DNA of 13,867 nt from an uncultured Eubacteriales bacterium (GCA_910585875.1 CAJUIK010000050.1:1-13867), one strand, 5' to 3'. Positions 1 to 6,107 are shown, numbered from the stretch's first letter. Notes: a model not told the origin generated them from the sequence alone. Numbers and translations: made by a program.

Positions 1-143
1 CGGGCGGTGAGCTCCACCCCCGGCAGGCCCAGCGCGTTCATCCGCCGGAGAAAGTCCTCCGGCTGGGCGTGGAGCTCCAGCAGCGCCGCCATGAGCATGT
101 CGCCGGCGGCCCCCATGGAGCAGTCTAAGTACAGTGTTCTCAT
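1..143 (-). CDS. larC: LarC, nickel insertion protein for the lactate racemase pincer cofactor (5' end only)
   Basis: Only the first 47 codons are in the window; the gene runs off the left edge. The N-terminus reads MRTLYLDCSMGAAGDM, the typical LarC opening (LDCSMGAAGDM at residues 6-16). LarC is the CTP-dependent cyclometallase that inserts nickel into the pyridinium-dithiocarboxylate precursor of the nickel-pincer nucleotide used by LarA-type racemases, in the cytoplasm. The start ATG overlaps the TGA stop of the upstream larB-like gene (ATGA), so the two are translationally coupled, as is usual for larB-larC. The family assignment is from recognisable sequence. Whether the rest of LarC is intact, or split by the frameshift known in some species, cannot be seen. 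Confidence 0.9.
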   Translation of the reverse strand, partial: MRTLYLDCSMGAAGDMLMAALLELHAQPEDFLRRMNALGLPGVELTA

Positions 144-676
144 GCCCTGCCCTCCATATGGTTGATACGGCTGGCCAGAAAGCCCGCGCCGAAGCCGTTG
201 TCGATATTCACCACACTGACCCCGCTGGCGCAGGAGTTGAGCATGGATAAGAGCGCCGCCACGCCGCCGAAGGACGCGCCGTAGCCCACGCTGGTGGGGA
301 CGCCGATCACCGGACAGCTGACAAGCCCGCCGATGACGCTGGTCAGCGCCCCCTCCATCCCCGCCACGGCGATGATCACACGGGCGCCCATCAGCTCGTC
401 GGTGTGGCTGAGCATCCGGTGGAGCCCCGCCACGCCGATGTCGTAGAGCCGCTTCACCCGGTTGCCCAAGGCCTCGGCAGTGAGGGCGGCCTCCTCGGCC
501 ACCGGCATATCGCTGGTGCCTCCGGTGGCCACCACGATGGTGCCGATTCCAGTAGGCGCCGGCAGGGGGCCCACAATGCCCACCCGCTGGCCGGCATAAA
601 TCTCAAAAGAAATCTCTTTCAGCAAGTGGAAATCGTGATAAAATTTATTCAGTTTATTGACGATAATTTCTGCCAT
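140..676 (-). CDS. Chimeric ORF: ABC-F ATPase N-terminus fused to the LarB PurE-like C-terminal domain
   Basis: The 178-residue product has two unrelated parts. Residues 1-37 (MAEIIVNKLNKFY at the start, ending AGQRVGIVGP) match the opening of an ABC-F type ATPase up to the glycine-proline that begins Walker A; the rest of the P-loop is missing. Residues ~38-178 are the C-terminal domain of LarB, with ATGGTSDMPVAEEAALTAEALG, then GMEGALTSVIGGL, then NSCASGVSVVNIDNGFGAG, which holds the probable reactive cysteine (C149). LarB is normally ~250 aa and carboxylates nicotinic acid adenine dinucleotide; here its first ~110 residues are absent. The start at 676 is chosen because GGAGGT lies 7-12 bases upstream. 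The junction falls at a GGGCCC (567-572) with no stop or frameshift. It could be a genuine deletion fusion, probably without ABC activity, or an assembly join. Confidence 0.85.
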   Translation of the reverse strand: MAEIIVNKLNKFYHDFHLLKEISFEIYAGQRVGIVGPLPAPTGIGTIVVATGGTSDMPVAEEAALTAEALGNRVKRLYDIGVAGLHRMLSHTDELMGARVIIAVAGMEGALTSVIGGLVSCPVIGVPTSVGYGASFGGVAALLSMLNSCASGVSVVNIDNGFGAGFLASRINHMEGRA

Positions 677-701
677 ATCGGCACCTCCGTAACCAGAGTC
701 C

Positions 702-731
702 ATTATACGCCGAAACCCGCCAATAAGTCAA
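702..731 (-). promoter_or_regulatory. Sigma-A promoter for the ABC-F/LarB chimera and larC
   Basis: On the minus strand, TTGACT (726-731) and a perfect TATAAT (702-707) are separated by 18 bp, 25 bases upstream of the start codon at 676. It probably belonged originally to the ABC-F gene, whose 5' end is retained. Confidence 0.75.
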
Positions 732-757
732 ATGACCCCTTCCATTCAGAACCCGCC

Positions 758-786
758 TTGCGTCGGCGGCGCCTCTGAAGTATAAT
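758..786 (+). promoter_or_regulatory. Sigma-A promoter for the TraX-family gene
   Basis: TTGCGT (758-763), a 17-bp spacer and a perfect TATAAT (781-786) lie upstream of the gene starting at 831. It is back-to-back with the minus-strand promoter at 702-731, with 26 bp between the two -35 boxes. Confidence 0.65.
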
Positions 787-830
787 GAATCGAATAAGAA
801 ACAACCCCGACGAGGAGGTTTCATCAAAGG

Positions 831-1583
831 ATGAACGCTCTTTCCCACAAGCTGGAACTCAGCTCCGCCGGCCTGCATTGCCTGGCTATGGGGCTCATGC
901 TTTGCGATCACCTGTGGGCCGCCCTGTTTCCGGCGGCGGAATGGCTGACCTGCTTGGGCCGGCTGGCCTTCCCCATCTTCTCTTTTCTGCTGGCGGAGGG
1001 CTTCCGCCGGGCCCGCAATCGAAAAAAGTATTTGTTGCGCCTGCTCTGCTGGGCGTTGATCGCCGAAATCCCCTTTAACCTGATGTACGGCGGTTCCCTC
1101 TTTTACCCCTTCCACCAGAATGTGCTGTGGACCTATGTTCTCAGCATGGCTTTGATGATGGCGGCGGAAAAGATCCGCGCCCGGCTCCGCCCTCTCGCCG
1201 CCCTTTTGCCAATAGCCGGGCTGACGCTGGCTTTCTTCTTTCTGGGCTACGCCTGTATGGCGGATTATTACGGGCCCGGCGTTTTGACGCCGCTGGTTTT
1301 CTATTGGTTCCCCGGCCGCCGCCGGCTGGATTTCTTGGGCCAGCTGCTGGGTTTATTTTTCCTCCACGCCCAGCTGTTGGGCGGATACTTTTACCAAATC
1401 AATTTCTTGGGCCTGACTCTAGAACTGCCCCAGCAGGCTTTGGCCCTGCTGGCCCTGCTCCCCATTTGGCTGTATCGAGGGCGCCAAGGCCTTCACAGCC
1501 GGGGATTCAGGGCTTTTTGCTACGCTTTTTACCCCGCCCATATGGCCCTTCTCTTTTGGATTCGCCAGCTGGTCTTGGCCTAA
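831..1583 (+). CDS. TraX-family integral membrane protein
   Basis: The 250-aa protein is almost entirely hydrophobic, with about seven to eight membrane segments separated by short Arg-rich loops. Its opening matches the TraX family (conserved GLHCLAMGLMLCDHLWAALFP, then LGRLAFPIFSFLLAEGFRRARN around residues 42-63). In F plasmid TraX N-acetylates pilin. In Clostridia, chromosomal TraX-like proteins are common outside conjugation loci and probably acetylate or modify envelope molecules; the substrate is unknown. No conjugation gene is nearby, so the conjugation label should not be carried over. An AGGAGG at 813-818 lies 12 bases before the ATG. The gene ends 11 bp from a convergent small gene, with no obvious terminator between them. 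Confidence 0.8.
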   Translation: MNALSHKLELSSAGLHCLAMGLMLCDHLWAALFPAAEWLTCLGRLAFPIFSFLLAEGFRRARNRKKYLLRLLCWALIAEIPFNLMYGGSLFYPFHQNVLWTYVLSMALMMAAEKIRARLRPLAALLPIAGLTLAFFFLGYACMADYYGPGVLTPLVFYWFPGRRRLDFLGQLLGLFFLHAQLLGGYFYQINFLGLTLELPQQALALLALLPIWLYRGRQGLHSRGFRAFCYAFYPAHMALLFWIRQLVLA

Positions 1584-1594
1584 AAACTGGACTT

Positions 1595-1789
1595 TTACGG
1601 CGTTTGCGAGGGCGGCGGATTTTCCCGCTCCCGCCGCCAGGCCCGAAGCCCCGCCGCCGTCAGCGTCCGAATCATCTGAGACTGGGTGCAGTCGTAAAAC
1701 AACTCCTTTTTCGCCTGGTCCAACAGGGCCTTGACTTCGGGCGTGGCCGTAAACGTCATCCGCTTGGCGGATGGAGAAGATAAAGCCAT
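1595..1789 (-). CDS. Small basic protein, possible RHH-type DNA-binding protein
   Basis: A 64-aa protein with a predicted beta-type N-terminus (MTFTATPEVKALLDQAKKEL) and a downstream helix pair (CTQSQMIRTLTAAGLRAWRRERE). This order, a short strand followed by two helices with the second carrying hydrophobic I/L positions, resembles ribbon-helix-helix regulators, but I do not recognise the family. AGGAGG sits 6 bases before the ATG at 1789. The promoter is a mirror image of that of the RHH gene at 1920, and an 8-bp-arm palindrome lies between its -10 box and its start codon, so autoregulation is plausible. The C-terminus (NPPPSQTP) looks disordered. It could instead be a small hypothetical of other fold. 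Confidence 0.65.
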   Translation of the reverse strand: MALSSPSAKRMTFTATPEVKALLDQAKKELFYDCTQSQMIRTLTAAGLRAWRRERENPPPSQTP

Positions 1790-1807
1790 AAGCCGCCTCC
1801 TTTCGTG

Positions 1808-1824
1808 GTTCAGAACTTCTGAAC
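1808..1824. promoter_or_regulatory. Perfect 8-bp inverted repeat, probable operator
   Basis: The sequence gttcagaa-c-ttctgaac is a perfect palindrome with one central base. It lies just downstream of the minus-strand -10 box (1832-1837), in the expected 5' leader of the small gene starting at 1789, where a bound repressor would block transcription. The binding protein is unknown; the two adjacent RHH-like products are the obvious candidates. Confidence 0.55.
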
Positions 1825-1831
1825 TTTATGT

Positions 1832-1860
1832 ATCATATCATCGGGCCCCGCGCCTGTCAA
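1832..1860 (-). promoter_or_regulatory. Near-consensus promoter for the 64-aa protein gene
   Basis: On the minus strand, a perfect TTGACA (1855-1860), a 17-bp spacer and TATGAT (1832-1837). Its -35 box lies in the left arm of the 1851-1878 palindrome. Confidence 0.8.
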
Positions 1861-1878
1861 GCCTTTGCTTGACAGGCG
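1851..1878. repeat. 12-bp-arm palindrome containing both divergent -35 boxes
   Basis: cgcctgtcaagc (1851-1862) and gcttgacaggcg (1867-1878) are perfect reverse complements separated by cttt. Each arm contains one TTGACA. The two -10 boxes are equidistant (30 bp) from the centre. Binding to one site could control both directions, or two RNA polymerases could compete. Confidence 0.85.
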
Positions 1879-1897
1879 GTATGAACCTGTGTATGAT
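1869..1897 (+). promoter_or_regulatory. Near-consensus promoter for the RHH-protein gene
   Basis: TTGACA (1869-1874), a 17-bp spacer and TATGAT (1892-1897). The boxes and spacing are identical to those of the divergent minus-strand promoter. A tatgaac direct repeat (1880-1886 and 1897-1903) flanks the -10 box and could be part of an operator. Confidence 0.8.
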
Positions 1898-1919
1898 ATG
1901 AACCGAGGAGGCGATCATC

Positions 1920-2111
1920 ATGCCAACCCAAAAGCCTCGGTATACGGTAGTGGTAGACGAGGATTTGCTGCGTCAAATCGACGACTTCCGGTTTGAAAAC
2001 CGCTTTCCCAGCCGCTCCGCCGCCACGCTGGAGCTGATCCGGCTGGGAATCCAACAGCTGGAGCGCGAAAAACAGGAAAGGGAAAAAGACCAAGCCCCGC
2101 CTGAAAAATAG
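1920..2111 (+). CDS. Ribbon-helix-helix (CopG/Arc-type) DNA-binding protein
   Basis: A 63-aa protein with the classic RHH arrangement: a beta strand RYTVVVDED (residues 7-15), helix 1 LLRQIDDFRFENRF, the SRSAA turn around residues 31-35, and helix 2 ATLELIRLGIQQLE. It is followed by a highly charged, probably disordered tail rich in E, K and Q. Such proteins dimerise and bind DNA through the paired strand, usually as repressors and often of their own promoter. AGGAGG (1906-1911) lies 8 bases before the ATG. No toxin gene follows. The downstream genes are a membrane methyltransferase and an unknown protein, with no terminator in between, so a polycistronic transcript is likely. The divergent palindromic promoter is a natural target. 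Confidence 0.8.
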   Translation: MPTQKPRYTVVVDEDLLRQIDDFRFENRFPSRSAATLELIRLGIQQLEREKQEREKDQAPPEK

Positions 2112-2183
2112 CCGCGCAATCAGCGGTCGGCCTGTCCAGTATTGGGAGCCCGTTGTCAAACGAAACGAAAGAAGGCGCCAACT

Positions 2184-2759
2184 TTGTGGTTTCAGCGATT
2201 TGCATGGGCGGTTTTGGCTTTATTTTATGGTTGCTACTTTGTCAAGCTGCTGTCCCAGCGCCGCCGGGGCATTCGGGCCAATCAACTGGGCAGCGGAAAA
2301 AGCGGGGCGGCCTTTTGGATTGAGCAGACCCTGAGATTGGCCTCTGTCGCCGTCGTCGGTGCAGAATTTATTTCTATCTGGCTGAATCGCTGGGCCGGGC
2401 CGCTGTGTCTCCGCTTGGTCGGCGGTCTCGCCGCTCTGGCCGGCGCCGGGCTGTTCTACGCCGCTGTGCTGACCATGAAAGACAGCTGGCGGGCCGGCGT
2501 TTCGCAGGACGATACCGCTCTTGTGACCGGCGGCGTTTTTCAATGGAGCCGCAACCCGGCTTTCCTCGGTTTCGATTTGGTTTATCTGGGCCTGTTGGCC
2601 ATGTTTTTCAATTGGCCGTTGTGTTTGGTTTCCCTCTTCGCCCTTGCGTCCCTCCACCTTCAGATTGTTTGCAATGAGGAACCGGCTATGGCCCGGGCTT
2701 TTGGCGCGCAATATGCCCAATATCAGCAAGCCGTCCGCCGGTATTGGGGACGGAAATAG
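2184..2759 (+). CDS. Isoprenylcysteine carboxyl methyltransferase-like (ICMT/PEMT) membrane protein
   Basis: The C-terminal half carries the hallmarks of the ICMT/phospholipid N-methyltransferase fold: SWRAGVS (around residue 101), GGVFQWSRNPAFLGF (the R-x-P-x-x-x-G SAM-binding signature, about 117-131), a membrane segment, and IVCNEE (about 161-166) before a cytoplasmic tail. Several hydrophobic segments precede these. Bacterial members methylate unknown small or lipid substrates at the membrane using S-adenosylmethionine. The TTG at 2184 is chosen because AAGAAGG (2169-2175) lies 8 bases upstream. A TTG at 2142 would add 14 residues but has no ribosome-binding site. It is 72 bp after the RHH gene and 9 bp before the next gene, so it is probably in one operon. 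The substrate is not deducible. Confidence 0.75.
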   Translation: MWFQRFAWAVLALFYGCYFVKLLSQRRRGIRANQLGSGKSGAAFWIEQTLRLASVAVVGAEFISIWLNRWAGPLCLRLVGGLAALAGAGLFYAAVLTMKDSWRAGVSQDDTALVTGGVFQWSRNPAFLGFDLVYLGLLAMFFNWPLCLVSLFALASLHLQIVCNEEPAMARAFGAQYAQYQQAVRRYWGRK

Positions 2760-2768
2760 GAGATTTTT

Positions 2769-3167
2769 ATGGAGCGGAGCCGCTATGCCCGTTGGTTTCA
2801 ACAGCGTCTGGATAAAATTTGCCCTCAAGCGGATCTTTCCCATATTTCCCATCTTCCCAGAGAAACCGGCCTGGCTTTGCTGCAAGAAATCCTGAAAACC
2901 GGCTGCCTAAGCGGCAACGCCGCCAACATCCTGCTGGCCCGGCAGGCGACTGCCGGCCTTCCGGCGGATTGGCTGCAAGAAGCCTTGCCCCTGGCGGTTT
3001 CCTGTCTGTTTCAGGAGCCGGAATGGCGGGAATGGGAGTTCCGCCGCCTGGCTGAGATGACGCAAGGGCCTTTTCCCGCCTGTTTTGCTTGGCTGACAGA
3101 CTATGTGGAGCGCTTTCAGGACCCGGAGATCCAAGAAGCGATTGAGGGCTATATCGGCCGTCTCTGA
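2769..3167 (+). CDS. Uncharacterised 132-aa soluble protein
   Basis: I do not recognise this protein. It looks soluble and wholly alpha-helical, with many Trp, Glu and Arg residues (QEPEWREWEFRRLAEM near residues 78-93) and no membrane segment or signal peptide. Ten-odd hydrophobic/charged helices suggest a HEAT-like or other helical bundle, though no repeat is clear. The start follows the methyltransferase stop by 9 bp with AGGAG immediately after that stop, so the two are coupled. The gene ends 22 bp before a strong bidirectional terminator. A role linked to the membrane methyltransferase is suggested only by position. Confidence 0.7.
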   Translation: MERSRYARWFQQRLDKICPQADLSHISHLPRETGLALLQEILKTGCLSGNAANILLARQATAGLPADWLQEALPLAVSCLFQEPEWREWEFRRLAEMTQGPFPACFAWLTDYVERFQDPEIQEAIEGYIGRL

Positions 3168-3189
3168 ACGCAGCTTTTCAAATTTATTG

Positions 3190-3223
3190 AAAAAACCGCC
3201 CCCGGCTTGGGGACGGTTTTTTT
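3190..3223. terminator. Bidirectional intrinsic terminator between convergent genes
   Basis: A-tract, ccgcccc, loop cggctt, gggg-a-cgg, then a run of seven T. The A-tract on one side and T-run on the other make it work in both directions, serving the 2769-3167 gene and the facing gene that ends at 3224. Confidence 0.85.
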
Positions 3224-3721
3224 CTATCTCTTTTTGCTGTAATCGGTGAAAAGAGGCAGGCGAGGCGGACAGGCCGAAAAATACAGCAGCAAAACCGCCG
3301 CTAACGCCAAAACGGCGGCGGACAAAGCTCCTGCGGCCCGGCTGGCCTGCTCTTCCAACAAGCGCCATCCCAAGCCCAGGCCCCAGGCGGCGGACCAAAG
3401 GAAAATACCGATATCCGCCGGCAGAACGGACCAAAGGCCCAAAGCGCCGGTATATGTATAAAACAACCCCACAAGGTGAACCAGGCAAAAGAGGACGGCG
3501 GCCGCTATAGCCCGGCAGACCCCAGGCCAGCCCGCCTGGAGAACCAGCCCCCGCGTCAGCAGCGCCAGGCACAAAGGCCAGAAACCCAGCTTGCCGTGTT
3601 CCCAAACGCTTTCATTGTGGGGGAAGAGCAGACCCAGCAGCCGGCTGCCCCCGGACCATTGATAGAAAAAATGCGAAGCCGCGCCGAATATCCAAACAAA
3701 CGCCAGATAGGCCCAAAACAT
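3224..3721 (-). CDS. DUF6512-like integral membrane protein
   Basis: A 165-aa protein with about five hydrophobic segments. The N-terminal motif ASHFFYQWSGGSRLLGLLFP followed by HNESVWEHGKLGFWP (residues 15-49) matches what I recall of the DUF6512 family of small Firmicutes membrane proteins (H-F-x-Y-x-W-S-G and N-E-S-V-W-E-H). Function is unknown. A GAGGTGA lies 6 bases before the ATG at 3721. It lies 84 bp downstream of the PLP-enzyme gene on the same strand without an obvious terminator, so cotranscription is possible. It ends right at the shared terminator. The family call is from memory and moderately secure; membrane location is secure. Confidence 0.65.
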   Translation of the reverse strand: MFWAYLAFVWIFGAASHFFYQWSGGSRLLGLLFPHNESVWEHGKLGFWPLCLALLTRGLVLQAGWPGVCRAIAAAVLFCLVHLVGLFYTYTGALGLWSVLPADIGIFLWSAAWGLGLGWRLLEEQASRAAGALSAAVLALAAVLLLYFSACPPRLPLFTDYSKKR

Positions 3722-3805
3722 CTCCCGTCACCTCGAAATATCCTATGGCGCGGACGGCGGCTCTATGACTGGATTTTTCTCACAATGCCTGTGGGCGCCG
3801 GCTGG

Positions 3806-4813
3806 CTATACCAAGTGCAGGCCGTCTTTCAGTTCGGCTTCCAGGGCCTGCTGATGCTTGGGATTATACAGCGCGGGCGTTCCGCCGGTGTGAAGGAACA
3901 GCACCCGGCTGCCTTTGGGAATTTTGCCGGTTTCCATCATGTCCAGCAGGCCGCCGAAGGCTTTGCCTGTGTAACAGGGGTCCAGCAAAATAGCCTCTTT
4001 GCGGCCCATGAGATAGATCGCCCGGCGGGCTCGGGCGTCTACCGAATTGTATCCCTCGCCCACATAGCCGGTTTCAATATGGAAATCCTCCCGCCCGGCC
4101 AACTGAGGCAGGCCAAATTCCTGACAGCCCTGGGCATAATAGTCCATCAGCCGTTTTTCCTTGTCCTGGCCCCAGGGAGAAATGGCCACGCCGGTTACGT
4201 CGCCGGCCAAGCCGTAATGCTTCGCCCCCATCCAAAGGCCCAAATAGGTGCCCAAGCTGCCAGCGGCGCAGACGATATAATCGGGCTGCCAGCCCAGCTG
4301 GTCCAGCTGGGTTTTTAACTCTCCGGCGCAGGCGAAATACCCCCGCAGACCCACGGTATTGGAACCGCCCACAGGGATTTCATAGACCTTTCCCCCCGCG
4401 GCTTCATATTGGGCGATCACCTTTTGGCTCAGTTCTTTGATGCTGCCGCCGTCCTGGACATAGACCTCCGCCCCCATAATCCGATCCAGCAGGATATTGC
4501 CGTTCACTTGGTCCGGGTGCTGATCCGGGCACAAAATGGCGCACTTCATGCCATAGCGCGCGGCCACGGCGGCGGTGAGGCGGCCGTGGTTGGTCTGGGC
4601 GCCGCCATACGTCAGCAAAACAGTGGCCCCCTGGCGCCGGGCGTCCCAAAGCAGATATTCCAGCTTGCGCAGCTTGTTGCCGCCCATGCCCCAATCAGTC
4701 ATATCGTCCCGCTTGATCCAGCAATCGCAGCCCGTCAGCTCAGAAATGCCGTTCAAGCGCTGCGTCGGCGTAGGCAGTGTGATCAGATTTTCTTTCTCAT
4801 ACCCAAATAACAT
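3806..4813 (-). CDS. D-cysteine desulfhydrase / ACC deaminase-family PLP enzyme
   Basis: A 335-aa fold-type II PLP enzyme of the usual family length (~330). IKRDD (33-37) precedes GGNKLRKLEYLL with Schiff-base lysine K47. YGGAQTNHGR (69-78) is the substrate-phosphate loop, IPVGGSN a central glycine-rich loop, GSLGTYLGL the PLP-phosphate site, and LLDPCYTGKAFGGL plus LFLHTGGTPALY the C-terminal signatures. Relatives convert D-cysteine to pyruvate, sulfide and ammonia, or act on ACC or L-cysteate. Here the usual QSNH serine is threonine (T74), so the substrate could differ. ATG 4813 is preferred over TTG 4819, as AGGGG lies 8 bases before the ATG. The promoter (4858-4886) contains a palindrome. 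A DUF6512-like gene follows. Confidence 0.85.
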   Translation of the reverse strand: MLFGYEKENLITLPTPTQRLNGISELTGCDCWIKRDDMTDWGMGGNKLRKLEYLLWDARRQGATVLLTYGGAQTNHGRLTAAVAARYGMKCAILCPDQHPDQVNGNILLDRIMGAEVYVQDGGSIKELSQKVIAQYEAAGGKVYEIPVGGSNTVGLRGYFACAGELKTQLDQLGWQPDYIVCAAGSLGTYLGLWMGAKHYGLAGDVTGVAISPWGQDKEKRLMDYYAQGCQEFGLPQLAGREDFHIETGYVGEGYNSVDARARRAIYLMGRKEAILLDPCYTGKAFGGLLDMMETGKIPKGSRVLFLHTGGTPALYNPKHQQALEAELKDGLHLV

Positions 4814-4857
4814 CGTCAAAACCCCTTTCTGACCCCTTTGATCTGATAGATAACCAT

Positions 4858-4886
4858 ATTATACCTCTGCCGAACGGCAAAGGCAA
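4858..4886 (-). promoter_or_regulatory. Promoter of the PLP-enzyme gene with an embedded palindrome
   Basis: On the minus strand, TTGCCT (4881-4886), a 17-bp spacer and TATAAT (4858-4863). Between them lies a near-perfect palindrome, cctctgccgaacggcaaagg (4864-4883; 9-bp arms with one mismatched pair, aa in the middle), placed where a repressor would occlude polymerase. Confidence 0.75.
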
Positions 4887-4932
4887 CTATTTTGACCGAA
4901 ATGCATTCAAGATTTATTTACATTTTTATACC

Positions 4933-4963
4933 TTGACATAAAGTCCGCTTCAAGCCTTATACT
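4933..4963 (+). promoter_or_regulatory. Promoter of the aldo/keto reductase gene
   Basis: A perfect TTGACA (4933-4938) is followed after 18-19 bp by TTATAC/TATACT (4957-4963). It lies 50 bases before the start codon at 5013. Spacing is slightly long. Confidence 0.6.
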
Positions 4964-5012
4964 CAAAAGCAAGAGATCTCGCCCATTTGACGATAAAACG
5001 GAGGGAAACTTT

Positions 5013-6107
5013 ATGGAATATCGGAAACTTCCCCGAGGCGGGGAAACCATCAGCGTCCTGGGCATGGGCTCCAGTTATATCGGCGCGGCGCCGGAACGGG
5101 AAATCTGCGAAACCGTAACGGCGGCGGTGGAGCAGGGGATCAATTATTTTGATCTGGCCGCCGCAGACGCCAACCCCTTCCCCGCTTACGGCAAGGCTTT
5201 GGCCGGCGTTCGGAATCAGGTTTATTTCCAAATCCATTTCGGCGCCAACTATGAAACCGGCAAATATGGCTGGACCTGCGACTTGGAAACCGTCAAACGC
5301 TCTATCGATTGGCAGCTGAGCGCCTTGAAAACCGATTACATCGATTTCGGCTTTATCCACTGCATCGACAAACCGGAGGACCTGGAACAATACGTCGCCG
5401 CCGGCGTCCTACAGTATATTCAAGATCTGAAGGCCCAAGGGGTCGCGCGGCATATCGGCGGCTCCACCCACTCCCCCGCGCTGGCCGACAAGCTGCTGGA
5501 TTTTGGATTGTTGGACATGATGATGTTCAGCGTCAACGCCGCCTACGACTATAAACAAGGGAGCTATGGCATCGGCGAAGTAGACCAGAGGATGAACCTT
5601 TACCGCCGCTGCCAGAAGGAGGGCGTGGGCCTTTCCGTCATGAAGCCCTTTGGCGGCGGCCAGCTGCTGGACGCCAAGACCTCCCCCTTCCAAAAGGCCC
5701 TGACTCAATACCAGTGTCTCCAATATGCGCTGGATAAGCCGGGCGTCCTGACCGTCCTGCCCGGCGTCCGCAATCGGGACGACTTGAACCATTTGCTGGG
5801 CTTTTTCAGCGCTGAGCCGGAGGAGCGGGATTATTCCATCATCGGCAATTTTACGCCCCAGGACGCCGAGGGAATCTGCGTGTACTGCAACCACTGCCAG
5901 CCCTGCCCGGCGGGCCTGGACGTGGGCCTGATCAACAAATATTACGACCTATCCTTGGCCGGCGACGACATGGCCAAGGATCATTATCAAAAGCTGCCCC
6001 TGAAAGCCGGCGCCTGCGCGGGCTGCGGCCACTGCGAATCCCGCTGTCCCTTCCATGTAAAGCAAATCCAACGGATGGCCGAAATCAAGGCGTATTTCGG
6101 CGAATAG
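5013..6107 (+). CDS. Aldo/keto reductase with C-terminal ferredoxin-like [4Fe-4S] domain
   Basis: Residues ~1-280 form an AKR barrel: GMGSSYIG near the start, NYFDLAAAD (D47), FPAYGKAL (Y59), DFGFIHCID (H116), GGSTHSP and MKPFGGG, then PGVRNRDDL near 250. The last ~75 residues carry two cysteine sets, C289/C292/C295/C298 and C335/C338/C341/C345 (the latter followed by a proline), suited to two [4Fe-4S] clusters. The catalytic lysine of classical AKRs is replaced by His (H75, in YFQIHFG), as I recall is common in this iron-sulfur subfamily. It is probably a cytoplasmic oxidoreductase accepting electrons from ferredoxin-like partners; the substrate is unknown. GGAGGG lies ~9 bases before the ATG. 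It is monocistronic and divergent from the PLP-enzyme gene. Confidence 0.9.
   Translation: MEYRKLPRGGETISVLGMGSSYIGAAPEREICETVTAAVEQGINYFDLAAADANPFPAYGKALAGVRNQVYFQIHFGANYETGKYGWTCDLETVKRSIDWQLSALKTDYIDFGFIHCIDKPEDLEQYVAAGVLQYIQDLKAQGVARHIGGSTHSPALADKLLDFGLLDMMMFSVNAAYDYKQGSYGIGEVDQRMNLYRRCQKEGVGLSVMKPFGGGQLLDAKTSPFQKALTQYQCLQYALDKPGVLTVLPGVRNRDDLNHLLGFFSAEPEERDYSIIGNFTPQDAEGICVYCNHCQPCPAGLDVGLINKYYDLSLAGDDMAKDHYQKLPLKAGACAGCGHCESRCPFHVKQIQRMAEIKAYFGE

Noticed and set aside
831..1583. TraX as evidence of a conjugative element
   Set aside because: No relaxase, type IV secretion, integrase or attachment site is visible. Chromosomal TraX-like genes are common in Clostridia.
1920..2111. RHH protein as antitoxin of a type II toxin-antitoxin pair
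   Set aside because: No toxin-like gene adjoins it. Its neighbours are a second small protein on the other strand and a membrane methyltransferase.
2171..2186. A 16-17-base near match (gaaggcgcYaactttg) also found at 9101-9117
   Set aside because: One such pair is not surprising by chance in a window of this size, and the two sites have different contexts.
3476..4318. Long plus-strand open frame opposite the DUF6512-like and PLP-enzyme genes
   Set aside because: It spans two real genes on the other strand and their intergenic gap, and its product resembles no family.
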